From: Kribbella pittospori
Lineage (GTDB): Bacteria > Actinomycetota > Actinomycetes > Propionibacteriales > Kribbellaceae
Direction of reading: 5' to 3'
NCBI RefSeq assembly: GCF_004331465.1
Contig: NZ_SJKB01000005.1
Location: 62,001-126,000 of the forward strand
Length of the DNA: 64,000 nucleotides
In this document: positions 40,940 to 49,630 of the stretch, piece by piece
Layout: the number at the start of each line of letters is the position of its first letter
Position numbering within the stretch: the first letter of the stretch is position 1
The notes under the pieces: model-generated
The model's input: the letters and a program-made list of their open reading frames with translations, nothing else
Told to the model about the DNA's origin: nothing
The model's database searches: none
Program-made: the position numbers and the translations under genes

Positions 40940-41460
40940 CCGATACGACCGCCGCGGAGCGCATGGTCGACCGCCTCCTCGCCGTGAAGTGGGACGACGA
41001 CGTCGCCTACGAGCGGCGCCGCTCCCGCGCGCGGCTGGCGAGCGAGTTCCTGCGGCGGACGGCGCAGTGGGCGCTGGCCGTCGGAGCGACCGAGAGTTGG
41101 CCGTTCGGCGATCTGGCCGGCGCCGTGGATCCGGCGGTCGCCGTCGACCCGGCGCTGACGGCCAGGCTCGCACTCGACGCGGCAACCGCGGGCGAGTTTC
41201 CGGTCCGTCCGACGGACGCCGCCGCGATCGTGCGGTGGGCAGCGCTCGGAGACCTGCCGCGGCAACGGTTCCCGGAGCTGCCTGATCCGTACGAGCCGTT
41301 GCTGGTGCTGTTCGGCCGCGGCGGTGCGTACACGGTGGCGAACGGCGCGATCGAGCTCGGCTACGGCACGCTCCCGATCCTGTCGGTGGCCGAGCGGGCT
41401 TCGCTTGCACCGCAGCCGATCGACGCGGGCTCGTTGGACGCGTTGGATCGGGAGGGTTGA
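40933..41460 (+). CDS. Candidate immunity protein for the giant toxin
   Basis: A 175-residue soluble protein with no signal peptide or membrane segment, starting 7 nt inside the toxin gene's end, so the two are translationally coupled. In polymorphic toxin systems the immunity gene usually follows the C-terminal toxin domain directly. The sequence is helical with a compact C-terminal part (YEPLLVLFGRGGAYTVANGAIELGYGTLPIL). I do not recognise a family. It is the only obvious immunity candidate for three toxin domains; it may protect against domain 3 only. Confidence 0.55.
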   Translation: MVTDTTAAERMVDRLLAVKWDDDVAYERRRSRARLASEFLRRTAQWALAVGATESWPFGDLAGAVDPAVAVDPALTARLALDAATAGEFPVRPTDAAAIVRWAALGDLPRQRFPELPDPYEPLLVLFGRGGAYTVANGAIELGYGTLPILSVAERASLAPQPIDAGSLDALDREG

Positions 41461-41461
41461 G

Positions 41462-41743
41462 ATGTCGGGGAACTACGGGACGCAGGTCATCGAGTCGGTG
41501 GCGGTACGGCGGCGGCGGTTGCGGGAGGCTTGGTTGTTCGGGGCCGAGCGGGCCAGGAACACGTTGACCGAGCAGACCGGGAAGGTGTTCGCCAGCGTGA
41601 TGATCGGGGCCGTCGCCTGCGCCGGGTGTGCCGGTGTCTCGTACTTCAAGACCTCGATGGCCAAGGAGAACGAGAAGAACCAGCAGCCGGTGCCGACGGC
41701 AACGACCTCCGGCCCGGTCAGCCCGTCCCCGTCGAAGAAGTAG
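41462..41743 (+). CDS. Small single-pass membrane protein in T7SS locus
   Basis: A 93-residue protein: a cytosolic N-terminal arm with basic residues (AVRRRRLREAWLFGAERARN), one transmembrane segment (about residues 42-62, ASVMIGAVACAGCAGVSYF), and a short Pro/Ser/Thr-rich extracellular tail (QPVPTATTSGPVSPSPSKK). It starts 1 nt after the previous stop, so it is co-transcribed with the toxin and candidate immunity gene. It might be a membrane-anchored second protective protein or a secretion accessory; no family is recognised. Confidence 0.6.
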   Translation: MSGNYGTQVIESVAVRRRRLREAWLFGAERARNTLTEQTGKVFASVMIGAVACAGCAGVSYFKTSMAKENEKNQQPVPTATTSGPVSPSPSKK

Positions 41744-41749
41744 CAAGCC

Positions 41750-42631
41750 TTAACGGCCGAACAGGTGCCGTAGCCAGGTCCGCCGGGGCTGTGGTTTGAC
41801 CGCGGCCGGGAGTACGGCGGTCGGCGGCGTCGCCAGCGTCACCGGAACCTGCACCATCTGGTCGCCCTGCAACCAGAAGAGATCCGGCGAGCATCGATCC
41901 GGTGCGCCCTGGTAGCTCTCGGCGACCCACCGGGCGAGCGCGTCGGCGCGCGCCTGCCCGGCGTCGGCGGGGCAGTACGCGAGCGTGCTCAGCCGGGGTA
42001 CGCCGATCAGCAGGCCCGCCCCCACCGATGCCTGTGGCAACAAGTTCTCCCGGTCCACGATCGCCATCGAGACCAGCGGGTCGTCGTCGCGGCCGAGGAC
42101 GGTGAAGCCGTCGTGCTGCTGCGGCTCCAGGTCGGCGATCTCGGCCAGGGACAACTGCACCGGTGACGGTACGCCGGGATCGGCGAGCCCGAGCATCGCG
42201 CGCCGCACCACGGTCAGCCGGCGCAGTTCGTCGCCGGTACGGACGAAGACGACGACTTCGAAGTGGTCCCCGAACGGGATCAACGCGTCGGCGACCGGGC
42301 CCGCCGTCCGGGCGGACCAGCCGCGCTGCACCAGCAGGGCACGCTGGCGTTCGCCGACGTCGCCGTACCGGTGCTCCTCGGTGGCGAGCTCACCCTCCGC
42401 GACGACGGCCCGCAGCCAGGCCTCGATCTGCTCCGGCCAGCGCGGCTGTGGTAGCTGGAGGCAACGATTGACGATCTCGCCGACGCCGACCACCGCGGAC
42501 ATCTGCAGTGCACCCCGGCCCCAGCCGACCTCCACGGTCCGCTCGTCGGCGTCCACCACGCAACCCGGTAACCAGATCGGTGCGAGATCCGAAATCATTT
42601 CCACCACGGTGGAATCGTTCGCGCCCGTCAT
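41750..42631 (-). CDS. T7SS-locus protein of unknown function on the opposite strand
   Basis: A 293-residue soluble protein transcribed against the flanking T7SS genes. It carries a central patch LPQPRWPEQIEAWLRAVVAE and later FTVLGRDDDPLVSMAIVDRENLLPQ, reminiscent of DUF1444-type proteins (low confidence), and ends basic (RRTWLRHLFGR). It converges with the small membrane gene (6 nt apart) and diverges from eccC over a 101-nt gap that would hold both promoters. It could be a regulator or an additional immunity factor. Confidence 0.5.
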   Translation of the reverse strand: MTGANDSTVVEMISDLAPIWLPGCVVDADERTVEVGWGRGALQMSAVVGVGEIVNRCLQLPQPRWPEQIEAWLRAVVAEGELATEEHRYGDVGERQRALLVQRGWSARTAGPVADALIPFGDHFEVVVFVRTGDELRRLTVVRRAMLGLADPGVPSPVQLSLAEIADLEPQQHDGFTVLGRDDDPLVSMAIVDRENLLPQASVGAGLLIGVPRLSTLAYCPADAGQARADALARWVAESYQGAPDRCSPDLFWLQGDQMVQVPVTLATPPTAVLPAAVKPQPRRTWLRHLFGR

Positions 42632-42651
42632 CCCTTGACCTCACCCACCAC

Positions 42652-42657
42652 TAGAGT
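42652..42657 (+). promoter_or_regulatory. Possible -10 (TAGAGT) of the eccC operon
   Basis: TAGAGT (TANNNT type) lies 75 nt before the eccC GTG. A short GC hairpin (CCCGCG/CGCGGG, 42693-42708) and the RBS GGAGG follow in the leader. No -35 at the usual spacing is seen. Confidence 0.35.
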
Positions 42658-42732
42658 GTCTCGCACGTCCGTCGGTAAGAAGTACGAAGTCCCCCGCGCA
42701 ACCGCGGGCTGGTCCAGCGGAGGAAAACCTTA

Positions 42733-45700
42733 GTGGCAAGCCGGATCGTGCACCGCCCGGCGCGGCGTACACCTGCCCCCGGGGTGCAGCAGCAGCGAGT
42801 GATCGAGGTCGCACCGAGTCTTGGCGGTGCCGGCGGTGGTGGAGGCGGCGGCGCCATGCAGATGCTGCTGCCGATGGTCGGCAGCATCGGTTCGGTCGCG
42901 ATGATGACGATGGGCCGGTCCGGTCCGATGGTCATGGTCGGTGTCGGGCTGCTCGCGCTCACCATGGTCGGTTCCATCGGCGGCATGATCGCGTCCCGCG
43001 GCAAGGGCGGCAAGGACCGCAAGCAGCAGCGCACCCGCTATCTGGACTATCTGGAGCGGATGCGGGACGACTTCTCGAAAGAGGAGCGGAAGGCCCGGGC
43101 CCAGGCGCTCGAGCTGAACCCGCCACCGGACGCGCTGCTCGACTGTGTCGTCGACGTGTCCCGGCTGTGGGAGAGGCGCCGTACCGACAGTGACTTCCTG
43201 CAGCCGCGCTGTGGTAGCGGCCGGGTGCCGGTGGTCCCGGCGTCGGTAGGCCAGGGCGGTTCCGCGATGGAGCCCCCGGACCAGTTCATGATGGCCGAGG
43301 CCAACGCGCTGGTCCGGCGGTTCACGCTGATGCCGGACATGCCGCTGACGGTCCCGCTGGACCACGTCGGCAACGTCAGCATCATCGGTGACCGCGAGGG
43401 CGTCGTCCGGGTCGCCCGGTCACTGCTCGTGCAGACGGCGGTGTTCCACGCACCGGAGGACGTGATCCTGGCGGCCGCGTACCCGCGGGCCGCGCTCCCG
43501 GACTGGCAGTGGCTGAGCTGGCTGCCGCATGTCCAGGACCCGGAGCGCGCGGACGGCCCGACGCCGTTCCGCCGGATCGCCGACACGCCGCAGAAGCTGT
43601 CGCAACTGCTCTCCGACGACCTGTCCGAGCGGGTCCAGTGGGCGACCGAGTCGCGCCGCGGCTCGGTGAGCTTCGAGGACCGCCGCAAGCTGACCCAGCG
43701 GATCCTGGTACTGCACGACACGTACGGCGACGTCGCGGCGGAGGTCCGGCCCCAGGCCGACGACTCCCTCGTCCCCGGCGAGCTCGGTGTCACTGTCCTG
43801 CACCTGGTCGCTGACCGTGTTCAGGAGCCGAGCTCGGTGACGATGCGCATCACCGTGTACGGCGACGACGTCCGCATCGAGGACCTGCGCGGGCAGTACC
43901 CGATGGTCGCCAGCGGCCAGGTCGACCGCCTGGACGCGGCGGTGGCCGAAGGCGTCGCCCGCGAGCTCGCCCCGCTGCGGCTGTCGGCGGAGTCGCTGGA
44001 GGAGGACGCCCAGCTCGACGACGTCGACTTCATGGGCCTGATCGGCATCGGCGACGTCGCCGAACTGGACTTCAACCAGCTGTGGAAGCCGCGGTCCGAC
44101 CGGCAGTTCCTGCGCGTCCCGCTGGGTGTCGACGACAACGGCGCCGTCGTCCTGGTCGACCTGAAGGAGTCCGCCCAGCTCGGTATGGGCCCGCACGGCC
44201 TGTGCATCGGTGCGACCGGCTCGGGGAAGTCCGAGGTACTGCGGACCATGGTGCTGGCGCTGCTGGCCACGCACAGTCCGGAGGATCTCGCGCTGGTACT
44301 GGTCGACTTCAAGGGTGGTGCGTCGTTCGCGCCGTTCGCCGGTGTGCCGCATGTGGCCGGCATCATCACCAACCTGCGTGACGACGCCAGTCTGATCGAG
44401 CGCGCGTACAAGAGCCTGGAAGGCGAGGTACTGCGCCGCCAGCAGGTGCTGAAGGACGCGGGCAACATCGCCAACATCACCGACTACCGGCTGCACCGCG
44501 AGCAGAACCCGGACCTGCCGGCGCTGCCGCACCTGTTCGTGATCATCGACGAGTTCGGCGAGTTGCTGAACGAGCGGCCGGACTTCATCGACCTGTTCCT
44601 CTCGATCGGCCGGATCGGCCGGTCGATCGGTGTGCACCTGCTGCTGTCCAGCCAGCGGATCGAGTCCGGCAAGCTGCGCGGGCTGGAGACCTACCTGTCG
44701 TACCGGCTCGGTCTGCGGACGTTCTCCGAGGAGGAGAGCCGGACGGTGCTGGACACCACCGACGCGTTCCACCTGCCGCCGCTGCCGGGCTTCGGGTTCC
44801 TGAAGGTCGACACCAGCGTCTACCAGCGGTTCCGGGCGGCGTACATCTCCGGTCCGTACGTTCCGCCGGCCGACGAGGTCGTCGAGGTCGAGGGCGAGTA
44901 CGTGCGGCCGCACGAGCTGACGCCGTACCAGCAGTCCGAGGCGGAGCTGGAGGCCAGCAAGCCGGTCGAGGAGAAGGCGACCGAGCGGACGACCGGTCCG
45001 ACGGTGCTGAACGTGTTCGTCGACCAGGTACGCCGTACTGCGCAGCCGGTGCTGAAGATCTGGCTGCCGCCGCTGCCCGCCGCCTGCACGCTGGATGGTC
45101 TGGCCGGCCGTGCGGACTACGTCGACGGCCGCGGGCTGCAGTTGGCGGTCCGATCGCCGCAGATGTGCCCGCCGGTCGGTGTGGTCGACGACCCGGCCAA
45201 CCAGCGCCAAGAGGTCTTCCGGCTGGACCTGACCCGGGCCGGTGGTCACGCCGCGATCGTCGGCGGCCCGCAGTCCGGCAAGACGACCGCGCTGCGGACG
45301 CTGGTGACCTCGCTGGCGCACACCCACACCCCGCAAGAGGTCGCGATCTACGCGCTCGATCTCGCCGGTGGCGGCATGCAGGCGCTGTCCGAGCTCCCGC
45401 ACGTCGGCGGTGTCGCGCTGCGCACCGACCGGGAGCGGATCCGGCGGACGGTCGAAGAGATCCGCGGCATGATCGACCAGCGCGAGCGGGTGTTCCGCAA
45501 CCACGCCATCGACACGATGGAGGCGCTGCGCGCGGACCACGCGGCCGGCAGCCTCCCGGAGCTGCCGACGGCGGACGTCGTCCTGGTGATCGACAACTTC
45601 GGCGCGATCCGGACGACGTTCGACGAACTGGACGAGCCGATCACCGACATCCTCCAGCGGGGCAGCAGCTACGGCGTGCACGTGGTCACGGCGATGATGC

Positions 45701-46755
45701 GGTGGAACGACATCCGGATGCAGAACCAGTCGATGTTCGGGACGATGCTCGAGCTCCGGCTGAACGACCCGTCGGACTCCAACATCGACCGGCGCCTGCA
45801 GGAAGTCCTGCGCAAGGCCGGCCCGGGCCGGATGCTGATCCCGGGCAGCAAGCTGTACGCCCAGTTCGCGCTGCCCCGGATCGACGGTGCGGCCGACGAC
45901 ACGAACCTGACCGACGTACTCGAGGCCCAGGCGGTGGCGGCGCGATCCACCTGGCAGGGTCCGCGGGCACCGCAGATCCGGATCCTGCCGCTGCAGCTGC
46001 CGCGCAACCAGGTGGCCGACGAGGTCCGGCAGCCGGCCGTCGTCCCGATCGGTGTGGACGAGCGGGCGCTGGCACCGGTGTATCTCGACCTGGCCGGCCG
46101 GGACACCAACCTGGTCGTCTTCGGCGACAGCGGTTCCGGCAAGACCAACATCGTCCGGCTGGTCGTGCAGCAGCTGCTCGACCAGCACACCTCGGACCAG
46201 CTCGTGTTCGCGGTGATGGACCCGCGCCGCGGCCTGCGCGAGTTCGTCCCGGAGGCGTACGTCGGTGGCTACGCGCCGACCGGCCGGGTCGCCGCCGGGC
46301 TCGCCAACGGGGTGTCGGAGGAACTGGCGAAGCGGATGCCGGACGACACCGGCGCGATCCCCGAGGCAGGGCAGGGCGGCCCGCGGATCGTCGTACTGGC
46401 CGATGACTATGACCTGCTGACCTCGGGCGGCCAATCGCCGATGGACGCGTTCCTGCCGTACGTCGCGTCCGGCCGCGACATCAAGCTGCACTTCATCGTC
46501 ACCCGGCGTGCCTCGGGTGCGTCCCGGCAGATGTACGAGCCGTTCATGTCCGCAGTGCTCGAGTCCGGAGCGGCCGGTCTGGTCCTGTCCGGCGACCGCA
46601 GCGAGGGACAGCTCTTCACCGGGGCCTACCCGGGCGACTACCCGCCCGGCCGCGGTTTGTTCGTACGACGGGGCGACGGGCCGGAGCTGGTCCAGACGGC
46701 GATGGCGGACCCGGCACCGGCCGTCGTCCAGAGCAGCGGAGGAGGAACGACATGA
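42733..46755 (+). CDS. eccC: T7SS FtsK/SpoIIIE-type ATPase EccC
   Basis: A 1340-residue membrane ATPase, the motor and substrate receptor of T7SS. Two hydrophobic segments lie near residues 40-80. Three tandem ATPase domains have intact Walker A motifs: GATGSGKSE (493-501), GGPQSGKTT (844-852) and GDSGSGKT (1131-1138). Acidic Walker B regions are IIDEFGELL, VIDNFGAIR and LADDYDLLT, the second with a single Asp before Asn. It is the fused (EccCa plus EccCb) form. The GTG start has a GGAGG upstream. The next gene overlaps its stop (ATGA). Confidence 0.95.
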   Translation: MASRIVHRPARRTPAPGVQQQRVIEVAPSLGGAGGGGGGGAMQMLLPMVGSIGSVAMMTMGRSGPMVMVGVGLLALTMVGSIGGMIASRGKGGKDRKQQRTRYLDYLERMRDDFSKEERKARAQALELNPPPDALLDCVVDVSRLWERRRTDSDFLQPRCGSGRVPVVPASVGQGGSAMEPPDQFMMAEANALVRRFTLMPDMPLTVPLDHVGNVSIIGDREGVVRVARSLLVQTAVFHAPEDVILAAAYPRAALPDWQWLSWLPHVQDPERADGPTPFRRIADTPQKLSQLLSDDLSERVQWATESRRGSVSFEDRRKLTQRILVLHDTYGDVAAEVRPQADDSLVPGELGVTVLHLVADRVQEPSSVTMRITVYGDDVRIEDLRGQYPMVASGQVDRLDAAVAEGVARELAPLRLSAESLEEDAQLDDVDFMGLIGIGDVAELDFNQLWKPRSDRQFLRVPLGVDDNGAVVLVDLKESAQLGMGPHGLCIGATGSGKSEVLRTMVLALLATHSPEDLALVLVDFKGGASFAPFAGVPHVAGIITNLRDDASLIERAYKSLEGEVLRRQQVLKDAGNIANITDYRLHREQNPDLPALPHLFVIIDEFGELLNERPDFIDLFLSIGRIGRSIGVHLLLSSQRIESGKLRGLETYLSYRLGLRTFSEEESRTVLDTTDAFHLPPLPGFGFLKVDTSVYQRFRAAYISGPYVPPADEVVEVEGEYVRPHELTPYQQSEAELEASKPVEEKATERTTGPTVLNVFVDQVRRTAQPVLKIWLPPLPAACTLDGLAGRADYVDGRGLQLAVRSPQMCPPVGVVDDPANQRQEVFRLDLTRAGGHAAIVGGPQSGKTTALRTLVTSLAHTHTPQEVAIYALDLAGGGMQALSELPHVGGVALRTDRERIRRTVEEIRGMIDQRERVFRNHAIDTMEALRADHAAGSLPELPTADVVLVIDNFGAIRTTFDELDEPITDILQRGSSYGVHVVTAMMRWNDIRMQNQSMFGTMLELRLNDPSDSNIDRRLQEVLRKAGPGRMLIPGSKLYAQFALPRIDGAADDTNLTDVLEAQAVAARSTWQGPRAPQIRILPLQLPRNQVADEVRQPAVVPIGVDERALAPVYLDLAGRDTNLVVFGDSGSGKTNIVRLVVQQLLDQHTSDQLVFAVMDPRRGLREFVPEAYVGGYAPTGRVAAGLANGVSEELAKRMPDDTGAIPEAGQGGPRIVVLADDYDLLTSGGQSPMDAFLPYVASGRDIKLHFIVTRRASGASRQMYEPFMSAVLESGAAGLVLSGDRSEGQLFTGAYPGDYPPGRGLFVRRGDGPELVQTAMADPAPAVVQSSGGGTT

Positions 46756-47135
46756 CCTGCGACCTGGTGGCCCTTGTGGACGGGCGCCCGTCGAGCGACG
46801 ACATCCTGGCGGGCCTGCAGGCCGCGGGGGAGGAGCTCGGTGTCCGCGCGGTCAGCGACGGGGCCGTGGTCCAGCTCTGCGACGCCGATGACCTGCCGTT
46901 GGTGTCGGTCGAGTTGCCGTTGCTGATCCAGGTGCCGGGTGAGGTCGAGCGGATGCTCGGTCCCGGCGTCGGTCCGGTGCAGACACCGGCGTGGTGGGTG
47001 GAGATCCGCGCGACGGCGACCAAGGGTGGCCGCGAAGTGGCGGAGAAGTACGCGAACTCGCTGATCGACCGGCTCGGCGGCAAGGTCTGGACGTCCGAGG
47101 GCGTCGGGGCACCCGCGACCGAAGGGACGAACTGA
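46752..47135 (+). CDS. T7SS accessory protein (N-terminal half of a DUF6177-like protein)
   Basis: A 127-residue protein starting MTCDLVALVDGRPSSDDILAGLQAAGEELGVRAVSDGAVVQLCDADDLPLVSVELPLLIQVPGEVERMLG. This resembles the N-terminal half of the ~450-residue DUF6177 proteins of Streptomyces T7SS loci (recalled from memory). The next gene (1 nt downstream) resembles the C-terminal half, so the protein is probably encoded as two subunits here. It overlaps the eccC stop (ATGA). Role unknown; it may contact EccC. Confidence 0.55.
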   Translation: MTCDLVALVDGRPSSDDILAGLQAAGEELGVRAVSDGAVVQLCDADDLPLVSVELPLLIQVPGEVERMLGPGVGPVQTPAWWVEIRATATKGGREVAEKYANSLIDRLGGKVWTSEGVGAPATEGTN

Positions 47136-47136
47136 G

Positions 47137-48186
47137 ATGCCGAACGAACTGCCCTTCAGCCCGGGCGTCGACCTGATCACGGACAAGGTCGCCGTCGTCA
47201 TGCAGGACCGCCCGGTGATCGGCATGTCGGCCTGGCTCAGCGACGCACTGACGTCGGCCAAGGCGGCCGGGCGCGACGTCCAGCTGATCACGCCGAAGAC
47301 GTCCAGGCTGACCTGGCCGGTCCGCTCGACGCTGTTCGGCGGCCTGAACGCGAAGTGGGTCGTCACCGCCGACGACGGGGAGTACTTCGACGGCCTCAAC
47401 GGGGTCCGGCTGAAGTGGAACGGCGAGCAGTTCCTGGCCCGGTCGACGGCTAAGCCGGGGGAGCAGACGTCGGACCTGCACCCGGACTTCGCCGTCCAGG
47501 AGGACCTGTTCGGCCAGTTGCAGTTCACCGTGCGGGTCCGGCACAAGCCGGTCGCGAGCCTGGTGCTGGGCCGGGTCGCCGAACGGCTGTTCACCGCGAC
47601 CACCGGCACCGGACCGGTCGGCTGGTCGACGTCCGAGCCGGTCACGCAGCCGTGGAGCCCGGAGGCGCTGACGGAGTACTGCCGTGGCCGGGCGCCGGAT
47701 CCGACCTGGCTGATCCTCGCCGGGCAGCCCGGCGACGAGTTCCGGCCTGCGGTCGGCACCTTGGAGGCTCGCCGGACCCAGTCCGGCCTGGACGAGACCG
47801 TGACGCTGGCCGTCGCGCAGCCCGGGATGGACTTCCCCGACGTGAACAAGGTCGGCGACTGGATCGACGAGATCGCCGACAACTTCGAGCTGATCTCGGC
47901 GATGGTGATGGGGTCGTACGGCGCTGCCGACGGGACCTACCAGCCGCGGTTCGCCGGGATGGCGAGCCCGATCGGGATCGCGGCCGGCCACGAGGCGGTC
48001 GAGGGTTCCAGCGTGGCGGAGATGGTGAAGGTCGAGGGGATCAGCAAGGCGCTGGCCATCGGCCCGGCACACGCGCCCGCGATCTGGTACCCGATCGGCA
48101 ACGGCCGGGACCCGCGCGACTGGGAGAAGTACGCGGCCCTGATGAAGAAGCTCATTCCCGCCGAGGCCCTGGCCGGTGGGAAGTGA
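47137..48186 (+). CDS. T7SS accessory protein (C-terminal half of a DUF6177-like protein)
   Basis: A 349-residue soluble protein. Its N-terminal part (VDLITDKVAVVMQDRPVIGMSAWLSDALTSAKAAGRDVQLITPKTSRLTWPVRSTLFGGLNAKWVV) follows the C-terminal half of DUF6177-type proteins; the remainder (about 150-349) is unassigned. It starts 1 nt after the preceding stop, so the two are likely co-translated and form a complex. No catalytic motif or membrane helix is visible. It is probably part of EccC-linked secretion. Confidence 0.55.
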   Translation: MPNELPFSPGVDLITDKVAVVMQDRPVIGMSAWLSDALTSAKAAGRDVQLITPKTSRLTWPVRSTLFGGLNAKWVVTADDGEYFDGLNGVRLKWNGEQFLARSTAKPGEQTSDLHPDFAVQEDLFGQLQFTVRVRHKPVASLVLGRVAERLFTATTGTGPVGWSTSEPVTQPWSPEALTEYCRGRAPDPTWLILAGQPGDEFRPAVGTLEARRTQSGLDETVTLAVAQPGMDFPDVNKVGDWIDEIADNFELISAMVMGSYGAADGTYQPRFAGMASPIGIAAGHEAVEGSSVAEMVKVEGISKALAIGPAHAPAIWYPIGNGRDPRDWEKYAALMKKLIPAEALAGGK

Positions 48187-48295
48187 CGAACGAGTACGAC
48201 AGGAGTAGGGATCACGTGGACGAGCGGAGCGAGTTCACCATCAGGTACAGCGCGCACCGTGTCTCATCCGCGCCCGGAGCGAAGCGAGGACGTGG

Positions 48296-49618
48296 ATGAG
48301 CGTGTACAGCCGGGTGACGGTGATCGGGCAGCGCCGTCGGCTGGATGCGGTGCTGCCCGCCGACGAGCCGCTCGGCGTACTGCTGCCGGACCTGTTGCGG
48401 ATGCTGGACGAGCCGCTGCAGCAGACCCCGCAGCGACGGTTCCTGACCACGGCAGCAGGTGCGCTGGTGCCGCCCGAGGGAACCCTCGCGTCCGCGCAGA
48501 TCATCGACGGCACGGTGCTGCGGCTCGCGGCCGAGGGTGAGCTGCCACCGCCTCCGACCGTGTACGACGTCACCGAGGAAGCGGTCGAGGACCTCAAGCG
48601 CCGCGGTACGACGTTCAAGCCCGCACACCGGCGGATCCTGGCCGGAGCAGGGCTGGTGTTCTCGATCATCGCCGGCGCGATCTCGCTGCTGGTGGCCGCG
48701 CCGAACGCGCTGACCGCGGCGATCCTGGTGGTGCTGGCCGCGATCTGTGCCTTCATCGGCATCGCCCTCGGTCGCGGCGGCAGCAAGGTGGTCGCGATCC
48801 CGCTGGTCACGGTCGCGACGGTGCTGCTGGCGCTGTCGGTGGGCTTCTGGGCGCTCGACGCGGGGTGGGACCTCGGGCTCGTCATCACGCTCGGCGCACT
48901 CTGCCTTGCCTTCGGACCGTTGCTGTACGCCGCCGCGGGCGTGGCCGGTGGTGGCGCGGTCGCTTCCGCGACGTCGATCCTGTTCGTCGCGGTCTGGATG
49001 ATCGGTGTCGGCACCGGACTGGCCACCGAGCGGGTCGGTGCGCTCGCGGCGCTGCTCGCCGTACTGCTGCTCGGACTGCTGCCGCGGATGGCGCTGGCGC
49101 TGTCCGGACTGTCCAACCTGGACGACCGTCGCGCGTCCGGCCAGGAGATCATGCGCGGTGACGTGCAGAGTGCGCTGAACGCGGCGCATCTTGGCCTTGC
49201 GTTGGCGACCGTGCCGATCGCCGTGTCGTCAGGAGTCGCCGGGATCATGCTGCTCCGGCAGGGCGGTGCGTGGGCGGTCGCGTTGGCGCTCGTGCTGGCG
49301 TTCCTGCTCGCGTCGCGGTCGCGGCTGTATCCGCTGGTGAGTGAGGTGGCCGTTCTGTTCGCGGCCGCGTTCACGATCGTGACGGGGTGCGTGCTGATCG
49401 CGGCGCTGAACGGTCAGGGCGGTGCGTTCATCGCACTCGGCCTGCTGGTGCTGGTGGCGATGTTCTGCGCCTTCGGTCTCGGTTTCGCACCGGCGGAGCA
49501 TGTCCGCGCGCGGCTCACGCAACTGCTCGACTATCTTGAGGTCGGGGCGATCATCGTGACGGTCCCCCTGGCGCTGGGTGTGTTCGGCGTCTACTCCAAA
49601 CTGCTGCACGCGTTCTGA
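48296..49618 (+). CDS. eccD: T7SS integral membrane protein EccD
   Basis: A 440-residue protein: an N-terminal YukD/ubiquitin-like domain (about residues 1-80, SVYSRVTVIGQRRRLDAVLPADEPLGVLLPDLL) followed by about eleven hydrophobic helices (from about 115 to the end), the EccD architecture that forms the central channel region of the T7SS membrane complex. The start has GAGGA at about 7-nt spacing. The 109 nt between the previous stop and this ATG carry no convincing gene. Confidence 0.92.
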   Translation: MSVYSRVTVIGQRRRLDAVLPADEPLGVLLPDLLRMLDEPLQQTPQRRFLTTAAGALVPPEGTLASAQIIDGTVLRLAAEGELPPPPTVYDVTEEAVEDLKRRGTTFKPAHRRILAGAGLVFSIIAGAISLLVAAPNALTAAILVVLAAICAFIGIALGRGGSKVVAIPLVTVATVLLALSVGFWALDAGWDLGLVITLGALCLAFGPLLYAAAGVAGGGAVASATSILFVAVWMIGVGTGLATERVGALAALLAVLLLGLLPRMALALSGLSNLDDRRASGQEIMRGDVQSALNAAHLGLALATVPIAVSSGVAGIMLLRQGGAWAVALALVLAFLLASRSRLYPLVSEVAVLFAAAFTIVTGCVLIAALNGQGGAFIALGLLVLVAMFCAFGLGFAPAEHVRARLTQLLDYLEVGAIIVTVPLALGVFGVYSKLLHAF

Positions 49619-49630
49619 CGACCGGATGGA

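Noticed and set aside
43420..46491. A 1023-residue minus-strand open frame inside eccC
   Set aside because: Antisense shadow of a well-supported gene; composition is shadow-like and no start signal is present.
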